Assembly: GCA_965267475.1 (NCBI GenBank) | Contig: OZ254079.1 | Span: 992,001 to 1,056,000, forward strand | Length of the DNA: 64,000 nt | Reading direction: 5' to 3' | From: JBCBKU01 sp965267475 | GTDB taxonomy: Bacteria; Pseudomonadota; Alphaproteobacteria; Rhodobacterales; Rhodobacteraceae | Part shown: one piece after another, positions 1 to 9,060 of the stretch | Layout: each line of letters begins with the position of its first letter | Position numbering within the stretch: position 1 is the stretch's first letter | Notes under the pieces: generated by a model | Databases searched by the model: none | What the model was told of the DNA's origin: nothing | Seen by the model: only the letters and a program-made list of their open reading frames with translations | Position numbers and translations under genes: made by a program

Positions 1-53
1 GCCGATCCGACCATCAGCCAAAACGCCAAAAAAGCGCGCGCTAAATTGGCCAT
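1..53 (-). CDS. N-terminal fragment of an exported protein (cut by window edge)
   Basis: On the minus strand an ATG lies one base beyond the stop of the trypsin-fold protease gene. It opens a frame that stays open to the window edge (17 codons). The visible residues, MANLARAFLAFWLMVGSA, have a basic residue followed by a hydrophobic stretch, which looks like a signal peptide or membrane anchor. The tight spacing suggests it is the third gene of the caspase-protease operon. Its function cannot be read from this fragment. A chance start codon is possible, so confidence is moderate. Confidence 0.5.
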   Translation of the reverse strand, partial: MANLARAFLAFWLMVGS

Positions 54-54
54 G

Positions 55-1071
55 TCACCCTCCGATCTGCGCGTTTATCCAATCGACGTAGTTCGAAACA
101 CGGGTGTAGACCGAGAATAGATTGCGATGCGCGCATCGTTCGGTGGCGCCCAGGGGCTCTCGGCCCCAACTGACGATGCCCGCCTGAACCCATCCACCTC
201 GGTCGGCCTCGATCAGAAGCGGTCCGCCTGAATCGCCGTTGCAAGCCGTGCGCTTTCCGGAAGGGACGCCGGCACAAATCATGTTGTCGGTCAGCGCGTC
301 GCCAAGGTCTTCGGTGATCAGTTCGAATGCCTTTTGAATGGTTTGGTCTGGCACGCGGGCAGATTGACCCACCGAGGCAAGGACCGATCCGATATCGCGT
401 TTGGCCTGCTCGGCCATACCCCGGTTGCAGAGATCCGTCTCCACAATCTCGATGTCTGTTTCCATCAGGTTAGTGGGGAAGTATCCGCCGCCCATACGGC
501 CCCATCCGATGATCGTTGCCGGACCCAGTGGAATCGCCGCATCCTGTGGCAGCACCGGCAGGATCTCCGCACCGTCGACAGGCTTTGACAGCTTCAACAG
601 CGCGATATCGTGGTCTGCGGTGAAGTCGTCATAGTCGGGATGGGGGATCACCTCGTCGATGCCATAGACGTCGCCCTGATAGATATCGACGGACCCTGCA
701 CGCACGGCCAGCATCTCGGGGCCGGTGGGGCGGCCCCCCTCTTCGATGACGCAATGGGCGGCGGTTAGGACCCATTGAGGTGTGACCAGCGTGCCCGCAC
801 AGAATTGCGACTGAAACCGCGTCTCGGGATCATCGCGCCGCAGTTCTGTCGCATCGTGCAGCGAGACTTGAGCGGGCCAGGATCCAGGCTCGGACGGGCG
901 TCCACCAAGAATGCGCCCTTCGCCCTCGGGAAGTGCGAGCGCTGACGTGCGCGCCTCTGTCACGACATCGCGCACGGTGTCGCCCCTGTCGTCCGTTTGG
1001 CCAATGGCAGGGGCGATGGCCCCCGTGATCAATGCCACGGTCCCGGCGCATGTCGTCAGTCGTATGTTCAT
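55..1071 (-). CDS. Secreted trypsin-fold (S1 family) serine protease
   Basis: A 338-residue protein with an N-terminal signal peptide of about 20-25 residues and a short pro-region before the RILGG motif (53-57), which resembles the activation site of S1 zymogens. The catalytic triad is visible: His106 in TAAHC, Asp155 in DHDIALL and Ser281 in GDSGGPL. The residue six before the serine, which is Asp in trypsin, is Thr here, so Lys/Arg specificity should not be assumed. The start codon overlaps the stop of the upstream caspase-fold gene by four bases (ATGA), implying translational coupling. It should act in the periplasm or outside the cell. Family assignment is firm; substrate and partner are unknown. 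Confidence 0.93.
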   Translation of the reverse strand: MNIRLTTCAGTVALITGAIAPAIGQTDDRGDTVRDVVTEARTSALALPEGEGRILGGRPSEPGSWPAQVSLHDATELRRDDPETRFQSQFCAGTLVTPQWVLTAAHCVIEEGGRPTGPEMLAVRAGSVDIYQGDVYGIDEVIPHPDYDDFTADHDIALLKLSKPVDGAEILPVLPQDAAIPLGPATIIGWGRMGGGYFPTNLMETDIEIVETDLCNRGMAEQAKRDIGSVLASVGQSARVPDQTIQKAFELITEDLGDALTDNMICAGVPSGKRTACNGDSGGPLLIEADRGGWVQAGIVSWGREPLGATERCAHRNLFSVYTRVSNYVDWINAQIGG

Positions 1072-3221
1072 TCGATTTCCCGTCCGATCCGGCGGAACGC
1101 TTCTTGTTTCGGAAGAACCCGCCAGGTGAAACTGTCCACCCAGATTTCTGTCGCACCGAACCCGCTGGAAGAGCCGCGCGTGCCTGGGCGCTCGGCCCGG
1201 GCCTGAAGAAAATCAAGCGCCGCCTGTGCCGCAGGGCCGCGGGTGCCCGATGCCAAGGGCCCACAAGTCTCAAGCTGGTTCTGCAAGTTCAGATTTTCGG
1301 TGTTTGGTCTGACTTCCGTCACGATAACGAAGGCGCGTTCGTCCCCGGCTGAGTATGATCCACCAGGGCAGTCCGAGCACATTTCGAATGCACGCCCCAG
1401 GCGGCGTGGGCGTCGGTTGTCCTCGATCAACTCATGATGCGTGTGCACACAGAAAGTCGCGTCGATGTAGATACGGTTGACGTCAAAGGCCCCGCCAATT
1501 TCGGCCTGGGCCTGAAAACCAAGCAAATCGCATTGCTGTATTTCATGGGCCGGACCGATGGGTTCGCTTCCCGTACCCCTTGGTCTGGCCGCGGCGCATT
1601 CGCGGTCGAACGAAACCCCCTGATTGGGCGGGCTAAGCCGTTCGGCGTTCGATGGAACGCGCTGGGCAGTGACCCGGACCGGGTTGTCTTCGAGAAAGGG
1701 CGCGTAGCCCCCCGCCGCCGACAGCATCTTGGCAAGGCTTTCGGCGTCTCCGATGCGCCGGAGAAGAGGCGCGAGCGGGGTCCCGTCGTCCGGGTTCCAA
1801 GACAGACCGACCGGGCTTTCGCCAAGCAGAACCTCGCGCGCGAACCAAAGCTGCCCGTCGGCCCAAAGGCTTTCGATGTCCGCTCCTTCACCGCCAATCA
1901 CGACCATAGGATTGGCCTTGGCGGCCTCGACCAGCGCAAGGGCAGGGGCCGATGCCGGGTCGATGGGCGTGCCCGTCACATCGACCGGCGGGGCGATCAC
2001 GGTAGAGAGCGTAATCGGGCGTCCCTCGATCTGCGCGAAACGTGCGCCATCGGGAATGCTGCCCGAGCGTTCACAAAGCGCGTCCGACTGTGGCTGGCAG
2101 GTGGCGTCCACCGGAACAAGAAAGGACCGCGTGGCCTCGGCAATCTCAACCTGGGCATAGGCGATCACGGCATCTTTTGGGTCTGCTGCATCCTTGAGAA
2201 GACCTAGAAGCGTGCCTTCGGCCAAACCGTGAACCAGACCCGCCGCGACGACGTCGGCACGCACCGGGAAGCGCTGCACACCTACGGTGCCCTTGCCGCC
2301 AAGAACCGCCGCATCGATCAGATCGCCTTCCCAGGATGGTGTTTGCAGCGCCGTGCCGCCAAGCGTCGGGTCATCGGCCAGATCGGACAGGATGCCCTGG
2401 AACAACTGGCGATAACTGATCGCGCCGCCGCCCTGCAAACGCGCCGCCAACTTCGCCGAGAACAGCCCGTACCAATCTTCCTGGTCGCCCTGACCCAAAT
2501 CCACTTCCCGCGCCAATTCATTCGATCGCGCCGAATAGAAGGCCAGGTACCCGCCGGGCAGATCGGGTTGCGACGTGTCGACGATGCTGCCCTCGGCAAT
2601 CGCCGTTCGGTCAAGATCAAGGCCAAGCGCTTCAGGGGTCACTTGACGGGTTGCCGTTCCGGGGGCGGCAGCGCGCAAACCCGACCCCGAATGGCAACTG
2701 TCCATCACCAGCCAGACATCGGCCCCCTTCGCACGGATCGCAGCCACGGCGCGCCCGATTTCGTCATCGGTGATGGCATTGGGCACCACCAATGCGCCCC
2801 GCTCAGCGCGGGTGACATCGATTGGCAGGAAGATCTCGTCCCGACCATCGGTCTCGTCCCCCTCGGGGTCACCCTGACGGCTGCCATGACCGGAAAGATG
2901 GATATAGACGAAGTCACCCTCGGCTGCGTCAGCGGCAAGGCTGTCGAAGGCCGCCATAATCGCCGCGCGGGTCGGGCGCGCGCCGCCATCGACCCCATCG
3001 GCGAGAATGCGAATGTCGTTCGCCCCTCGCTCGATCAGGACATCGCGCATCAGGCGGACATCGTTCGCCGGACCTTTGAGATCGGCAAAGGCCAGGTCAT
3101 CGGCGTCATAATCAGAGACACCGACCAGAAGCGCCCTGGTCTCAGCGAAGGCAGCGCAGGACCAAAGGCACACAGCCAAAAGGCCACTCAGCCAAAATCC
3201 GTTCGGATTTACTCCCCCCAC
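1068..3221 (-). CDS. Exported caspase-fold (C14 family) cysteine peptidase
   Basis: About 717 residues if translation starts at the GTG at 3221, chosen because AAAAGG lies just upstream and a clean signal peptide follows (cleavage likely after AAFA, residue 26). An ATG at 3356 would add 45 residues lacking export-signal character. The caspase-like domain starts right after the signal (LLVGVSDY). The catalytic dyad is visible as His112 in HLSGHGS and Cys176 in MDSCHSG. The 400-500 residues that follow are not recognised and contain several Cys residues (for example MCSDC), possibly disulfide-bonded. It is the first gene of an operon with the trypsin-fold protease and is divergent from the DUF900 hydrolase gene. 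An extracytoplasmic caspase-fold enzyme is unusual compared with the cytoplasmic immune effectors of this clan. Confidence 0.88.
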   Translation of the reverse strand: MGGVNPNGFWLSGLLAVCLWSCAAFAETRALLVGVSDYDADDLAFADLKGPANDVRLMRDVLIERGANDIRILADGVDGGARPTRAAIMAAFDSLAADAAEGDFVYIHLSGHGSRQGDPEGDETDGRDEIFLPIDVTRAERGALVVPNAITDDEIGRAVAAIRAKGADVWLVMDSCHSGSGLRAAAPGTATRQVTPEALGLDLDRTAIAEGSIVDTSQPDLPGGYLAFYSARSNELAREVDLGQGDQEDWYGLFSAKLAARLQGGGAISYRQLFQGILSDLADDPTLGGTALQTPSWEGDLIDAAVLGGKGTVGVQRFPVRADVVAAGLVHGLAEGTLLGLLKDAADPKDAVIAYAQVEIAEATRSFLVPVDATCQPQSDALCERSGSIPDGARFAQIEGRPITLSTVIAPPVDVTGTPIDPASAPALALVEAAKANPMVVIGGEGADIESLWADGQLWFAREVLLGESPVGLSWNPDDGTPLAPLLRRIGDAESLAKMLSAAGGYAPFLEDNPVRVTAQRVPSNAERLSPPNQGVSFDRECAAARPRGTGSEPIGPAHEIQQCDLLGFQAQAEIGGAFDVNRIYIDATFCVHTHHELIEDNRRPRRLGRAFEMCSDCPGGSYSAGDERAFVIVTEVRPNTENLNLQNQLETCGPLASGTRGPAAQAALDFLQARAERPGTRGSSSGFGATEIWVDSFTWRVLPKQEAFRRIGREIE

Positions 3222-3377
3222 GCAGCACCTTTTAAAAATTACCTGCCGGTCCCAACCCAGCGCCGTAAGCCTAGCGGCCTTCCCGCCGAGGGCCCAGAAG
3301 AAATCGCCCGGTAATTTACAAATCTTGCGGCGTGGATATGCTTCGGCTGAATTCATCCGCGTTTCGTAGGTAGTGTA

Positions 3378-5117
3378 ATGAAATTGTTATGTTCTTTAGG
3401 GTTCGCCACCGCCCTGGTTGCCGCAGTGGCAGGGGGACATCCCGCCCGGGCCCAATCGGCGGGTGAATTGATGGGTCTTGCGGGACTTGCCGCCGAGGCG
3501 CCGGATGAGGCCTTGGTCGCGGTCGACCGCTTTCTGGCGCTCCAAGCCGCTGCCGATCCGCGCGACAATCGTCTGATTTTCGATCTACTGCGCCTAAAGG
3601 CGGATCTTCTGCTGGGCCTCGGGCGCCGGACCGAAGCGGCCGAGCAGGTTCAGATCATGGCCCGGCTGGCTGATGCTAATCGGGAAACATTAGACACAGA
3701 TCCAGTGGTATTGTTGAACGAAGCGGCTGATTACTTTGCCGCCGACGGCGATTTCCGATCGGCGGAAGAGGCGCTGGGCCGCGCGCTTGAGCTTCAGCGC
3801 GAAGGGGCAATGCCCCCTGAAGTCATTGCCCGGACCTTCGACCGTCTTGGCAATCTGGCCGAGGCTGCGGGTCGTGCCGCCGATGCATCGGACTATCGCG
3901 CCGACGCCGCCGATCTTCGCGACCCCACAAAGGCCCCCACGCGCGGCGGCGATGATGTGGGGTATCGCGCCGTAGATGTTTATTACGCCACGGACAGGGC
4001 GCGATCCGGCAGCGACCGGCCCGAGCGGTTCTATGGCGGTGACCGCGGGGATCTGGAACTAGGCATCGCGACGGTGACAATCCCCAATGACCACGAGCCG
4101 GGGATGCTGGAAGCGCCTTCGATCTGGCGGCTTGAGTTTTCCTATGCGCCTTCGAAACATGTGGTCTTGCAGTCGGTGACACCTGTGGACCCCGACGGCT
4201 TCTTCGGCAGACTTCAGGGCGAGTTTGACGGGCCCGAGGCACGGGAAGCCTTCGTCTTTGTCCATGGCTATAACGTCACCTTCGAACAGGCCGCCAAACG
4301 GGCCGCCCAGATCGCTTTCGATATGAACTTTTTCGGTGTGCCGATCCTGTACTCCTGGCCTTCGCGGGGAACAACCATCGGATATGTGGCCGACACCGCC
4401 GTTGTGCGGCTGTCCGGCCGTCGTCTATCGCGATTTCTGGAAGACCTGGTCGAGAAGTCCAGCGCACCTACGATTCACGTTGTGGCGCATAGCATGGGCA
4501 ACCGCGCGCTGACCGACGCATTGGAACTTCTGGCGTTGAGAAAAGGCGTTGCCGAAGGCGATGATCCGCTTCTGGGGCAGGTCCTGTTTGCCGCGCCCGA
4601 TGTGGATGCGGGTCTGTTCAAGGAAATGATCCCGACCATCCGCCCCGTAGCGGAGCGTTTGACGCTTTATGCCTCGGAAGAAGACTGGGCGCTTGTGACC
4701 TCGCGCAAGTTGCACGGGGATGCGCCACGGGCCGGGCAAGGCGGCGGCGACACTCTGACCACGCCGACCCTCGACAGCGTCGATATGTCAGAACTGGGTG
4801 AAGACATGATGGCGCACAGCTATTTCGCCAATGACAGTTCGGCCCTTGCCGACATCCTGACCTTGTTCTGGCAAAACGCGGATCCGGGGACCCGCTGCGG
4901 ACTTGTGCCAGACGACACGGGCGACCAGCCCTTGTGGCGGTACATGCAGGGCGTTTGTTCGGAAACCTATCTGGTTGAACTTCTGGGCCATCTTCAGACG
5001 CGGGATGTTCGTTCGATGGACGGGGTGCGTCAGGTCATCAGTGAAACGGTCGCTGATCCGACGGTTGCGAAATCACTTGAGTCGGCAGTATCGAAACTGA
5101 AACTGGATGCGCCTTAG
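3378..5117 (+). CDS. Secreted alpha/beta hydrolase of the DUF900 family with helical N-terminal repeats
   Basis: A 579-residue protein with a signal peptide (cleavage likely after ARA, residue 25). Residues about 35-185 form an alanine-rich helical region resembling TPR repeats. The DUF900 hydrolase domain follows from about residue 198 (VYYATDRA). Landmarks are the oxyanion segment FVFVHGYN, the nucleophile Ser372 in VAHSMGN, a likely acid Asp408 in AAPD and a likely base His480 in MAHSYF. The family contains esterase- or lipase-like enzymes, mostly uncharacterised. The gene starts about 156 bp from the divergent caspase-fold gene, so the two may share a control region. Its 3' end overlaps the convergent membrane-protein gene by three bases. 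Confidence 0.85.
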   Translation: MKLLCSLGFATALVAAVAGGHPARAQSAGELMGLAGLAAEAPDEALVAVDRFLALQAAADPRDNRLIFDLLRLKADLLLGLGRRTEAAEQVQIMARLADANRETLDTDPVVLLNEAADYFAADGDFRSAEEALGRALELQREGAMPPEVIARTFDRLGNLAEAAGRAADASDYRADAADLRDPTKAPTRGGDDVGYRAVDVYYATDRARSGSDRPERFYGGDRGDLELGIATVTIPNDHEPGMLEAPSIWRLEFSYAPSKHVVLQSVTPVDPDGFFGRLQGEFDGPEAREAFVFVHGYNVTFEQAAKRAAQIAFDMNFFGVPILYSWPSRGTTIGYVADTAVVRLSGRRLSRFLEDLVEKSSAPTIHVVAHSMGNRALTDALELLALRKGVAEGDDPLLGQVLFAAPDVDAGLFKEMIPTIRPVAERLTLYASEEDWALVTSRKLHGDAPRAGQGGGDTLTTPTLDSVDMSELGEDMMAHSYFANDSSALADILTLFWQNADPGTRCGLVPDDTGDQPLWRYMQGVCSETYLVELLGHLQTRDVRSMDGVRQVISETVADPTVAKSLESAVSKLKLDAP

Positions 5118-5620
5118 GGGCCAAAACCCGACAGCCCTGGGACAAGCGGGTAAATCAGCAGATAGCTGACCACGACCCAGACGGACGTCAGGATAAGCCC
5201 CCTTCGCACGGTATGGCGCGCGAAACTGCGCGAAGTGAACCAGCGCCCGACCTCAGATCCATCCCGAAATCCTTCGATGGCATCGAGATCGCTGACCGCG
5301 GCCCGAAGGCCGTCATAGGCCTCTTTGAACGAGTAATGCGCGATCAGGCTGTTGACCGAGTAGAAAAAGAAGACCAGCAGCCGAGGGACTGCATAAAGGT
5401 CAGACGTCGTTGCGAAAAAGACCATCACGCCGACAATGGCGGCGTGCGAATAAAGGACCCTTTGCCACAGCATGTCGATGCGACCGATGATCTGGTTCAT
5501 CAGGGTCAGAAGCTCGGGCGCCGTCAATGACAGCGTGTCCCCGGATTTATGCGCATTCCCGTCCATGGCCCATGGTTGCGACCAGGCGGCCCCTAGCGCA
5601 AGGGTCAGATGCAGACACAT
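5114..5620 (-). CDS. Hypothetical membrane protein with paired C-terminal hydrophobic segments
   Basis: A 168-residue protein of unrecognised family. It has hydrophobic segments near residues 59-70 and 80-95 and a final hydrophobic stretch (LILTSVWVVVSYLLIY), with a soluble loop between. The first 18 residues are also hydrophobic and may be a signal or anchor; an internal Met at 5566 is an alternative start. The gene is convergent with the DUF900 hydrolase and shares three bases with it. No function can be assigned. Confidence 0.6.
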   Translation of the reverse strand: MCLHLTLALGAAWSQPWAMDGNAHKSGDTLSLTAPELLTLMNQIIGRIDMLWQRVLYSHAAIVGVMVFFATTSDLYAVPRLLVFFFYSVNSLIAHYSFKEAYDGLRAAVSDLDAIEGFRDGSEVGRWFTSRSFARHTVRRGLILTSVWVVVSYLLIYPLVPGLSGFGP

Positions 5621-5746
5621 GAGGTGTTAAGCATCCTGCGTTAGATCGTGCGAGAGGCGTGATCGCGCCGATCCGTTTGCGCGAAGACGCACCGATGCGC
5701 TATGCTCGCGCCAGAGTAGTGCAATGCCGAATAACAGGCAGATACA

Positions 5747-7111
5747 GTGAACAAAGATTCCCCGATCCGGGCCGGGGCCACCCTTGGGACATTGGTGGTC
5801 GACCTTGAGGGACCGCTGACGCGGACATCTCTGGAAGATGAAGTGTTTTGGACAGCGCTGGCGTCGGGCGCCGCTGGCGCGCGTCAAGCGCTCAGGGCGG
5901 GGGTGACCCGGAAAACCGGGTCCATTGTCACGTCTGACCTTGCAGGCGCGCTGGACGTCGCAACGCTGCCCTATGACCGGGATATGGTCGACTATCTGGC
6001 TCGCGAACGCGCCGAAGGCTTTCGGACAGTGCTTATGTCACGGCGGTCACAAGATCTGGCGGACCGCGTTGCGGTGCATCTTGGCATCTTTGACGAGGTG
6101 ATTGGGCCTGACGGCACTACGACGATGTCCGAGGCTGAGGTGACCGAACGGCTTGATGCGGCATTCGGTCCGGGCCAACACGCTTTTGCCGATGGCAGCA
6201 CGGCGCTGGCGCCTGCGTCACCCGGCTGGCAGGGTGCCTTTCCGGCACTGGTGCGGGCCATGCGACCCCACCAATGGGCGAAGAACCTTCTGATATTCGT
6301 TCCGATGTTCACCGCCCACCTGGTGTCACCGGGCAATATTCTGTTCAGCCTTTTGGCCTTCATCGCGTTTTCGATGGTGGCGTCCAGCGTTTACCTGCTA
6401 AACGACCTGCTTGATCTCGCCTCCGACCGCGCCCATGCGCGAAAAAGGCTGCGTCCCTTTGCCGCTGGCGATGTCTCGCTGCGCCTTGGCGCCCGAACGT
6501 CACTTGGACTTTTGGCGGGCGGGGCCATCATCGCGGCCATGCTTGGTGGGCCATTCTTCTTCGTGATGCTGGGCTATTATCTTGTCACGGTCGCTTATTC
6601 CGCCTTCCTGAAACAGAAAGCGATCCTGGATATCTGCACCCTTGCGGGCCTCTACACGCTACGGATCGTCGCCGGGGGTGCCGCGCTGTCTATCCCGATT
6701 TCCGTCTGGCTACTGGCGTTCTCGGTCTTTTTCTTCTTCTCGTTGGCCTCAATTAAACGCCAGGCCGAACTTGTGGACGCAAAGGCAGCCAACAAACTGG
6801 AAGCGAAGGGCCGCGACTACCGGGTCGAGGATATCGCCCTTGTGTCTCAGATGGCTGTGTCGTCCGGTTTCGTCGCAGTTCTGGTTCTGGCGCTTTACCT
6901 GGACTCACCGGCCGTGCAGGAGCTTTACAGCATGCCCGAACTGATGTGGGGGATGTGCCTGGTTCTGCTCTATTGGATCAACAGGGCGGTTTGGAAAGCC
7001 CACCGTGGCGAGATGCAGGATGATCCGGTTGTCTTCGCGCTGACCGATCGGATCAGTCGCGTCGCGCTTCTGGTCATGCTGGCAATCGGGGTCGCTGCGG
7101 CGCTGGTCTAG
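5747..7111 (+). CDS. HAD-like / UbiA-family prenyltransferase fusion
   Basis: A 454-residue protein starting at GTG. Residues 1 to about 150 resemble a HAD phosphatase domain, but motif I reads DLEG (residues 19-22), with Glu where the second Asp of DxD is expected, so phosphatase activity is doubtful. Residues about 165-454 form a multi-span UbiA domain that begins RPHQWAKN and carries the prenyl-diphosphate binding motif NDLLDLASDR (219-228). Similar two-domain proteins are related to decaprenylphosphoryl-phosphoribose synthases, which attach phosphoribose to polyprenyl phosphate for cell-envelope arabinan or ribose donors. Whether that reaction occurs here is inference. It overlaps the 3' end of the convergent LuxR-like gene by four bases. 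Confidence 0.85.
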   Translation: MNKDSPIRAGATLGTLVVDLEGPLTRTSLEDEVFWTALASGAAGARQALRAGVTRKTGSIVTSDLAGALDVATLPYDRDMVDYLARERAEGFRTVLMSRRSQDLADRVAVHLGIFDEVIGPDGTTTMSEAEVTERLDAAFGPGQHAFADGSTALAPASPGWQGAFPALVRAMRPHQWAKNLLIFVPMFTAHLVSPGNILFSLLAFIAFSMVASSVYLLNDLLDLASDRAHARKRLRPFAAGDVSLRLGARTSLGLLAGGAIIAAMLGGPFFFVMLGYYLVTVAYSAFLKQKAILDICTLAGLYTLRIVAGGAALSIPISVWLLAFSVFFFFSLASIKRQAELVDAKAANKLEAKGRDYRVEDIALVSQMAVSSGFVAVLVLALYLDSPAVQELYSMPELMWGMCLVLLYWINRAVWKAHRGEMQDDPVVFALTDRISRVALLVMLAIGVAAALV

Positions 7112-7590
7112 GAATGCGTCAGTTCGATCGAAAGCTGTTTCATCGCTTCCTCAAACGCGCTGTCGTTGTCCCTTGGCAGCGACTCGGCATGCATTTCGGT
7201 CAGTTTGCCGACCAGCGCATCGATTTCGGCAGTTTCGTATTCGCGATCCGCACGTGAGAAGCTGGCAATACTTTTTGAATCCGCGTCCGAAATGGCAACA
7301 GTCACGCCATACTCGAGCCCGAATTTCCGGGCCTCTTGCAACACACCGGCCGAATCAAGATCAGTCAGGCCGGACCATTTGACGGTTCCATTGTTCTCAA
7401 ATCCCCAACGAACGGTTGGATCATGCATGACCAGCCCCTTGCTGGAGTAATGCTCCATCCAGTCTTTGTTGTAAGATTGAAACAGATAGGTCGGTGTCGT
7501 GAAGCGCACATGGAGAGCAATTGCAAAGCCCGACGGGCTGTTTTCAGCAAGTTCGCCAAGTATCCTCTTGGTTGTAGCGACGCGGTCCAT
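7108..7590 (-). CDS. LuxR-type autoinducer-binding domain protein lacking the DNA-binding domain
   Basis: A 160-residue protein from the ATG at 7590; a TTG at 7617 would add nine residues. It matches the N-terminal acyl-homoserine-lactone (AHL) binding domain of LuxR regulators, including the ligand-pocket residues in WMEHYSSKG, the DP pair in MHDPTVRW and the SRADREY segment before the linker. The frame stops where the linker to the HTH domain would start, and no HTH coding sequence follows, because the next DNA is the convergent UbiA gene. It is divergent from a complete luxR and close to luxI. TrlR, a truncated TraR in Agrobacterium, inhibits its full-length relative by forming mixed dimers; a similar role here is inference. 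Confidence 0.85.
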   Translation of the reverse strand: MDRVATTKRILGELAENSPSGFAIALHVRFTTPTYLFQSYNKDWMEHYSSKGLVMHDPTVRWGFENNGTVKWSGLTDLDSAGVLQEARKFGLEYGVTVAISDADSKSIASFSRADREYETAEIDALVGKLTEMHAESLPRDNDSAFEEAMKQLSIELTHS

Positions 7591-7659
7591 TGCTCTTTTC
7601 CGTTTGTCGTTTCTCAAACCATTGTTTACCGGTAGCGTCGTTCAAGGGATTTAGGCAAC

Positions 7660-7671
7660 CTATATATATAG
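7660..7671. promoter_or_regulatory. AT-rich 12-bp palindrome between the divergent LuxR-type genes
   Basis: CTATATATATAG is a perfect palindrome in the roughly 110-bp intergenic region between the HTH-less gene and luxR. It could be a regulator site or a promoter -10 region. No canonical lux box was recognised, so the role is a guess. Confidence 0.3.
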
Positions 7672-7703
7672 CCAACTAAATGAGGCAGACGGCAGAATTT
7701 AAG

Positions 7704-8321
7704 ATGTCGCATGGTGGACGGTCCGTAGAGGAGTATGGTTTTCAAGACCTCGCTCCGGCTGGATATCATCTGGCCGTTCGGGTGGGTTTTGCCTTTCCTG
7801 AACTGGAACATAACGCTTTGCCGCTTGCTTGGGTCCACCGTTACACCCGCGACGGATTGATGCTCTATGATCCGGTGATCCGATGGATCTATGCGAATAC
7901 CGGCTGCATCCGGTGGAGCGAGATCGAATTGGACGATCCAAGGGGTGTGATCGAGCTTGCCGAAGATCACGGCCTGAATTTCGGCGTTGCGGTGTCAGTG
8001 TTCGATTCGGAGAATCTCGGTTTGAGGACGTTTGGGACCTTCGCGCGGTCCGATCGAGAGTTCGAAGAGACCGAAATCGAAGAGCTTGAGCAGAAATTAT
8101 CGGCGCTTCACCGGGCGTCCTCACCGCCTGAAGACCTGACAAATGCCGAGCTTGAGACCCTTAAATTGATCCGGGACGGCCTGTTGATGAAAGAGGTTGC
8201 GTACACGCTAGGGGTGACTGAAAGCGCAGTAAAACAACGGCTAAGGAACGCCAAGTCCAAGCTGGATGCGCGCACCACGGCCCAGGCGGTAACCCAGGCG
8301 ACGCAGTTCGGATTGATCTAA
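7704..8321 (+). CDS. LuxR family quorum-sensing transcriptional regulator
   Basis: About 205 residues from the ATG at 7704; an in-frame ATG at 7680 would give 213. The N-terminal autoinducer-binding domain carries the expected WVHRYT and DPVIRW pocket residues. The C-terminal LuxR-type helix-turn-helix runs from LTNAELETLKLIRDG through the recognition helix in ESAVKQRLRNAKSKL. It lies directly upstream of the luxI-type synthase on the same strand with about a 100-bp gap. It presumably binds the AHL made by that enzyme and regulates transcription in the cytoplasm. It is related to the HTH-less neighbour and to the orphan regulator at 60546. Confidence 0.92.
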   Translation: MSHGGRSVEEYGFQDLAPAGYHLAVRVGFAFPELEHNALPLAWVHRYTRDGLMLYDPVIRWIYANTGCIRWSEIELDDPRGVIELAEDHGLNFGVAVSVFDSENLGLRTFGTFARSDREFEETEIEELEQKLSALHRASSPPEDLTNAELETLKLIRDGLLMKEVAYTLGVTESAVKQRLRNAKSKLDARTTAQAVTQATQFGLI

Positions 8322-8427
8322 TGCGACCTATCGGGCACAGGCGAGAAACAATCGCTATGCGCGAAATTTATTGTTAACAAACACCCGACTATTCGCTTAG
8401 ATGCATGCAAAGCCTGGGGGGGCTGCG

Positions 8428-9060
8428 ATGCATAATGTGACATTCGACATGTCGGTGATGCACCTGCACGGTGCGGCATTCTACGACTTTCTGCGCCTGC
8501 GGAAGCGGTTCTTCGTGGACACGCTTGAATGGGATATCCCGCACAACGACGATGTCGAGATGGACCAGTACGACAACCCGACCGCCCGGTATTCAGTCGT
8601 GGTCCGGAACGGCCATGTCATCGGCGGCGCCCGGACCATGCCCGCAAACTGCCGCTGGGGCGATCACACCTGCATGTTGCAGGACGCGATCCTAGGCAAG
8701 CTCGCCGGGATCCCGGCCGAAGTATTGTCGCAAGAAGTCAATTCTCCGACGATTTGGGAGTGCACGCGGCTGGTGATTTCGAATTCCGTCGAAAGCCAGC
8801 GTGAGCGGTCGCGCTGCCTGGCGCTGATCGTGGATGGTCTGGTGCAGTTGGCCGAGGCCGGCGGCGCCAAGGACATGGTCTCGATTTCGCCTTTGCCGCT
8901 CATGCGGGCGCTAAGGCGGCTTGGGCACCCCGCGCATCGTATTGGCGAGCCCTACAACAACCCGGGCGACGGGCGGACCTATGCGGTTCTGAAGATGCCT
9001 GCCGTGCGTTCAGCGGCTATGGCGGCCGAGATGGAACCTCAGTACGCCGTTGCGTCCTAG
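8428..9060 (+). CDS. Acyl-homoserine-lactone synthase (LuxI family)
   Basis: A 210-residue enzyme making acyl-homoserine lactone from S-adenosylmethionine and an acyl-ACP donor. The start at 8428 is preferred because a GGGGGGG purine tract lies just upstream; an ATG at 8401 would add nine residues without a ribosome binding site. The family signature is visible: Arg25, Phe29 and Trp35 in RKRFFVDTLEW, Asp46 and Asp49 in EMDQYD, Arg69 in GGARTMP, and Glu111 and Arg114 in WECTRLV. It lies downstream of luxR on the same strand. The acyl chain cannot be predicted from sequence alone. Confidence 0.93.
   Translation: MHNVTFDMSVMHLHGAAFYDFLRLRKRFFVDTLEWDIPHNDDVEMDQYDNPTARYSVVVRNGHVIGGARTMPANCRWGDHTCMLQDAILGKLAGIPAEVLSQEVNSPTIWECTRLVISNSVESQRERSRCLALIVDGLVQLAEAGGAKDMVSISPLPLMRALRRLGHPAHRIGEPYNNPGDGRTYAVLKMPAVRSAAMAAEMEPQYAVAS

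Noticed and set aside
2229..3314. Plus-strand frame opposite the caspase-fold gene
   Set aside because: Shadow of the minus-strand peptidase; it lacks any family motif and conflicts with an intact catalytic dyad on the other strand.
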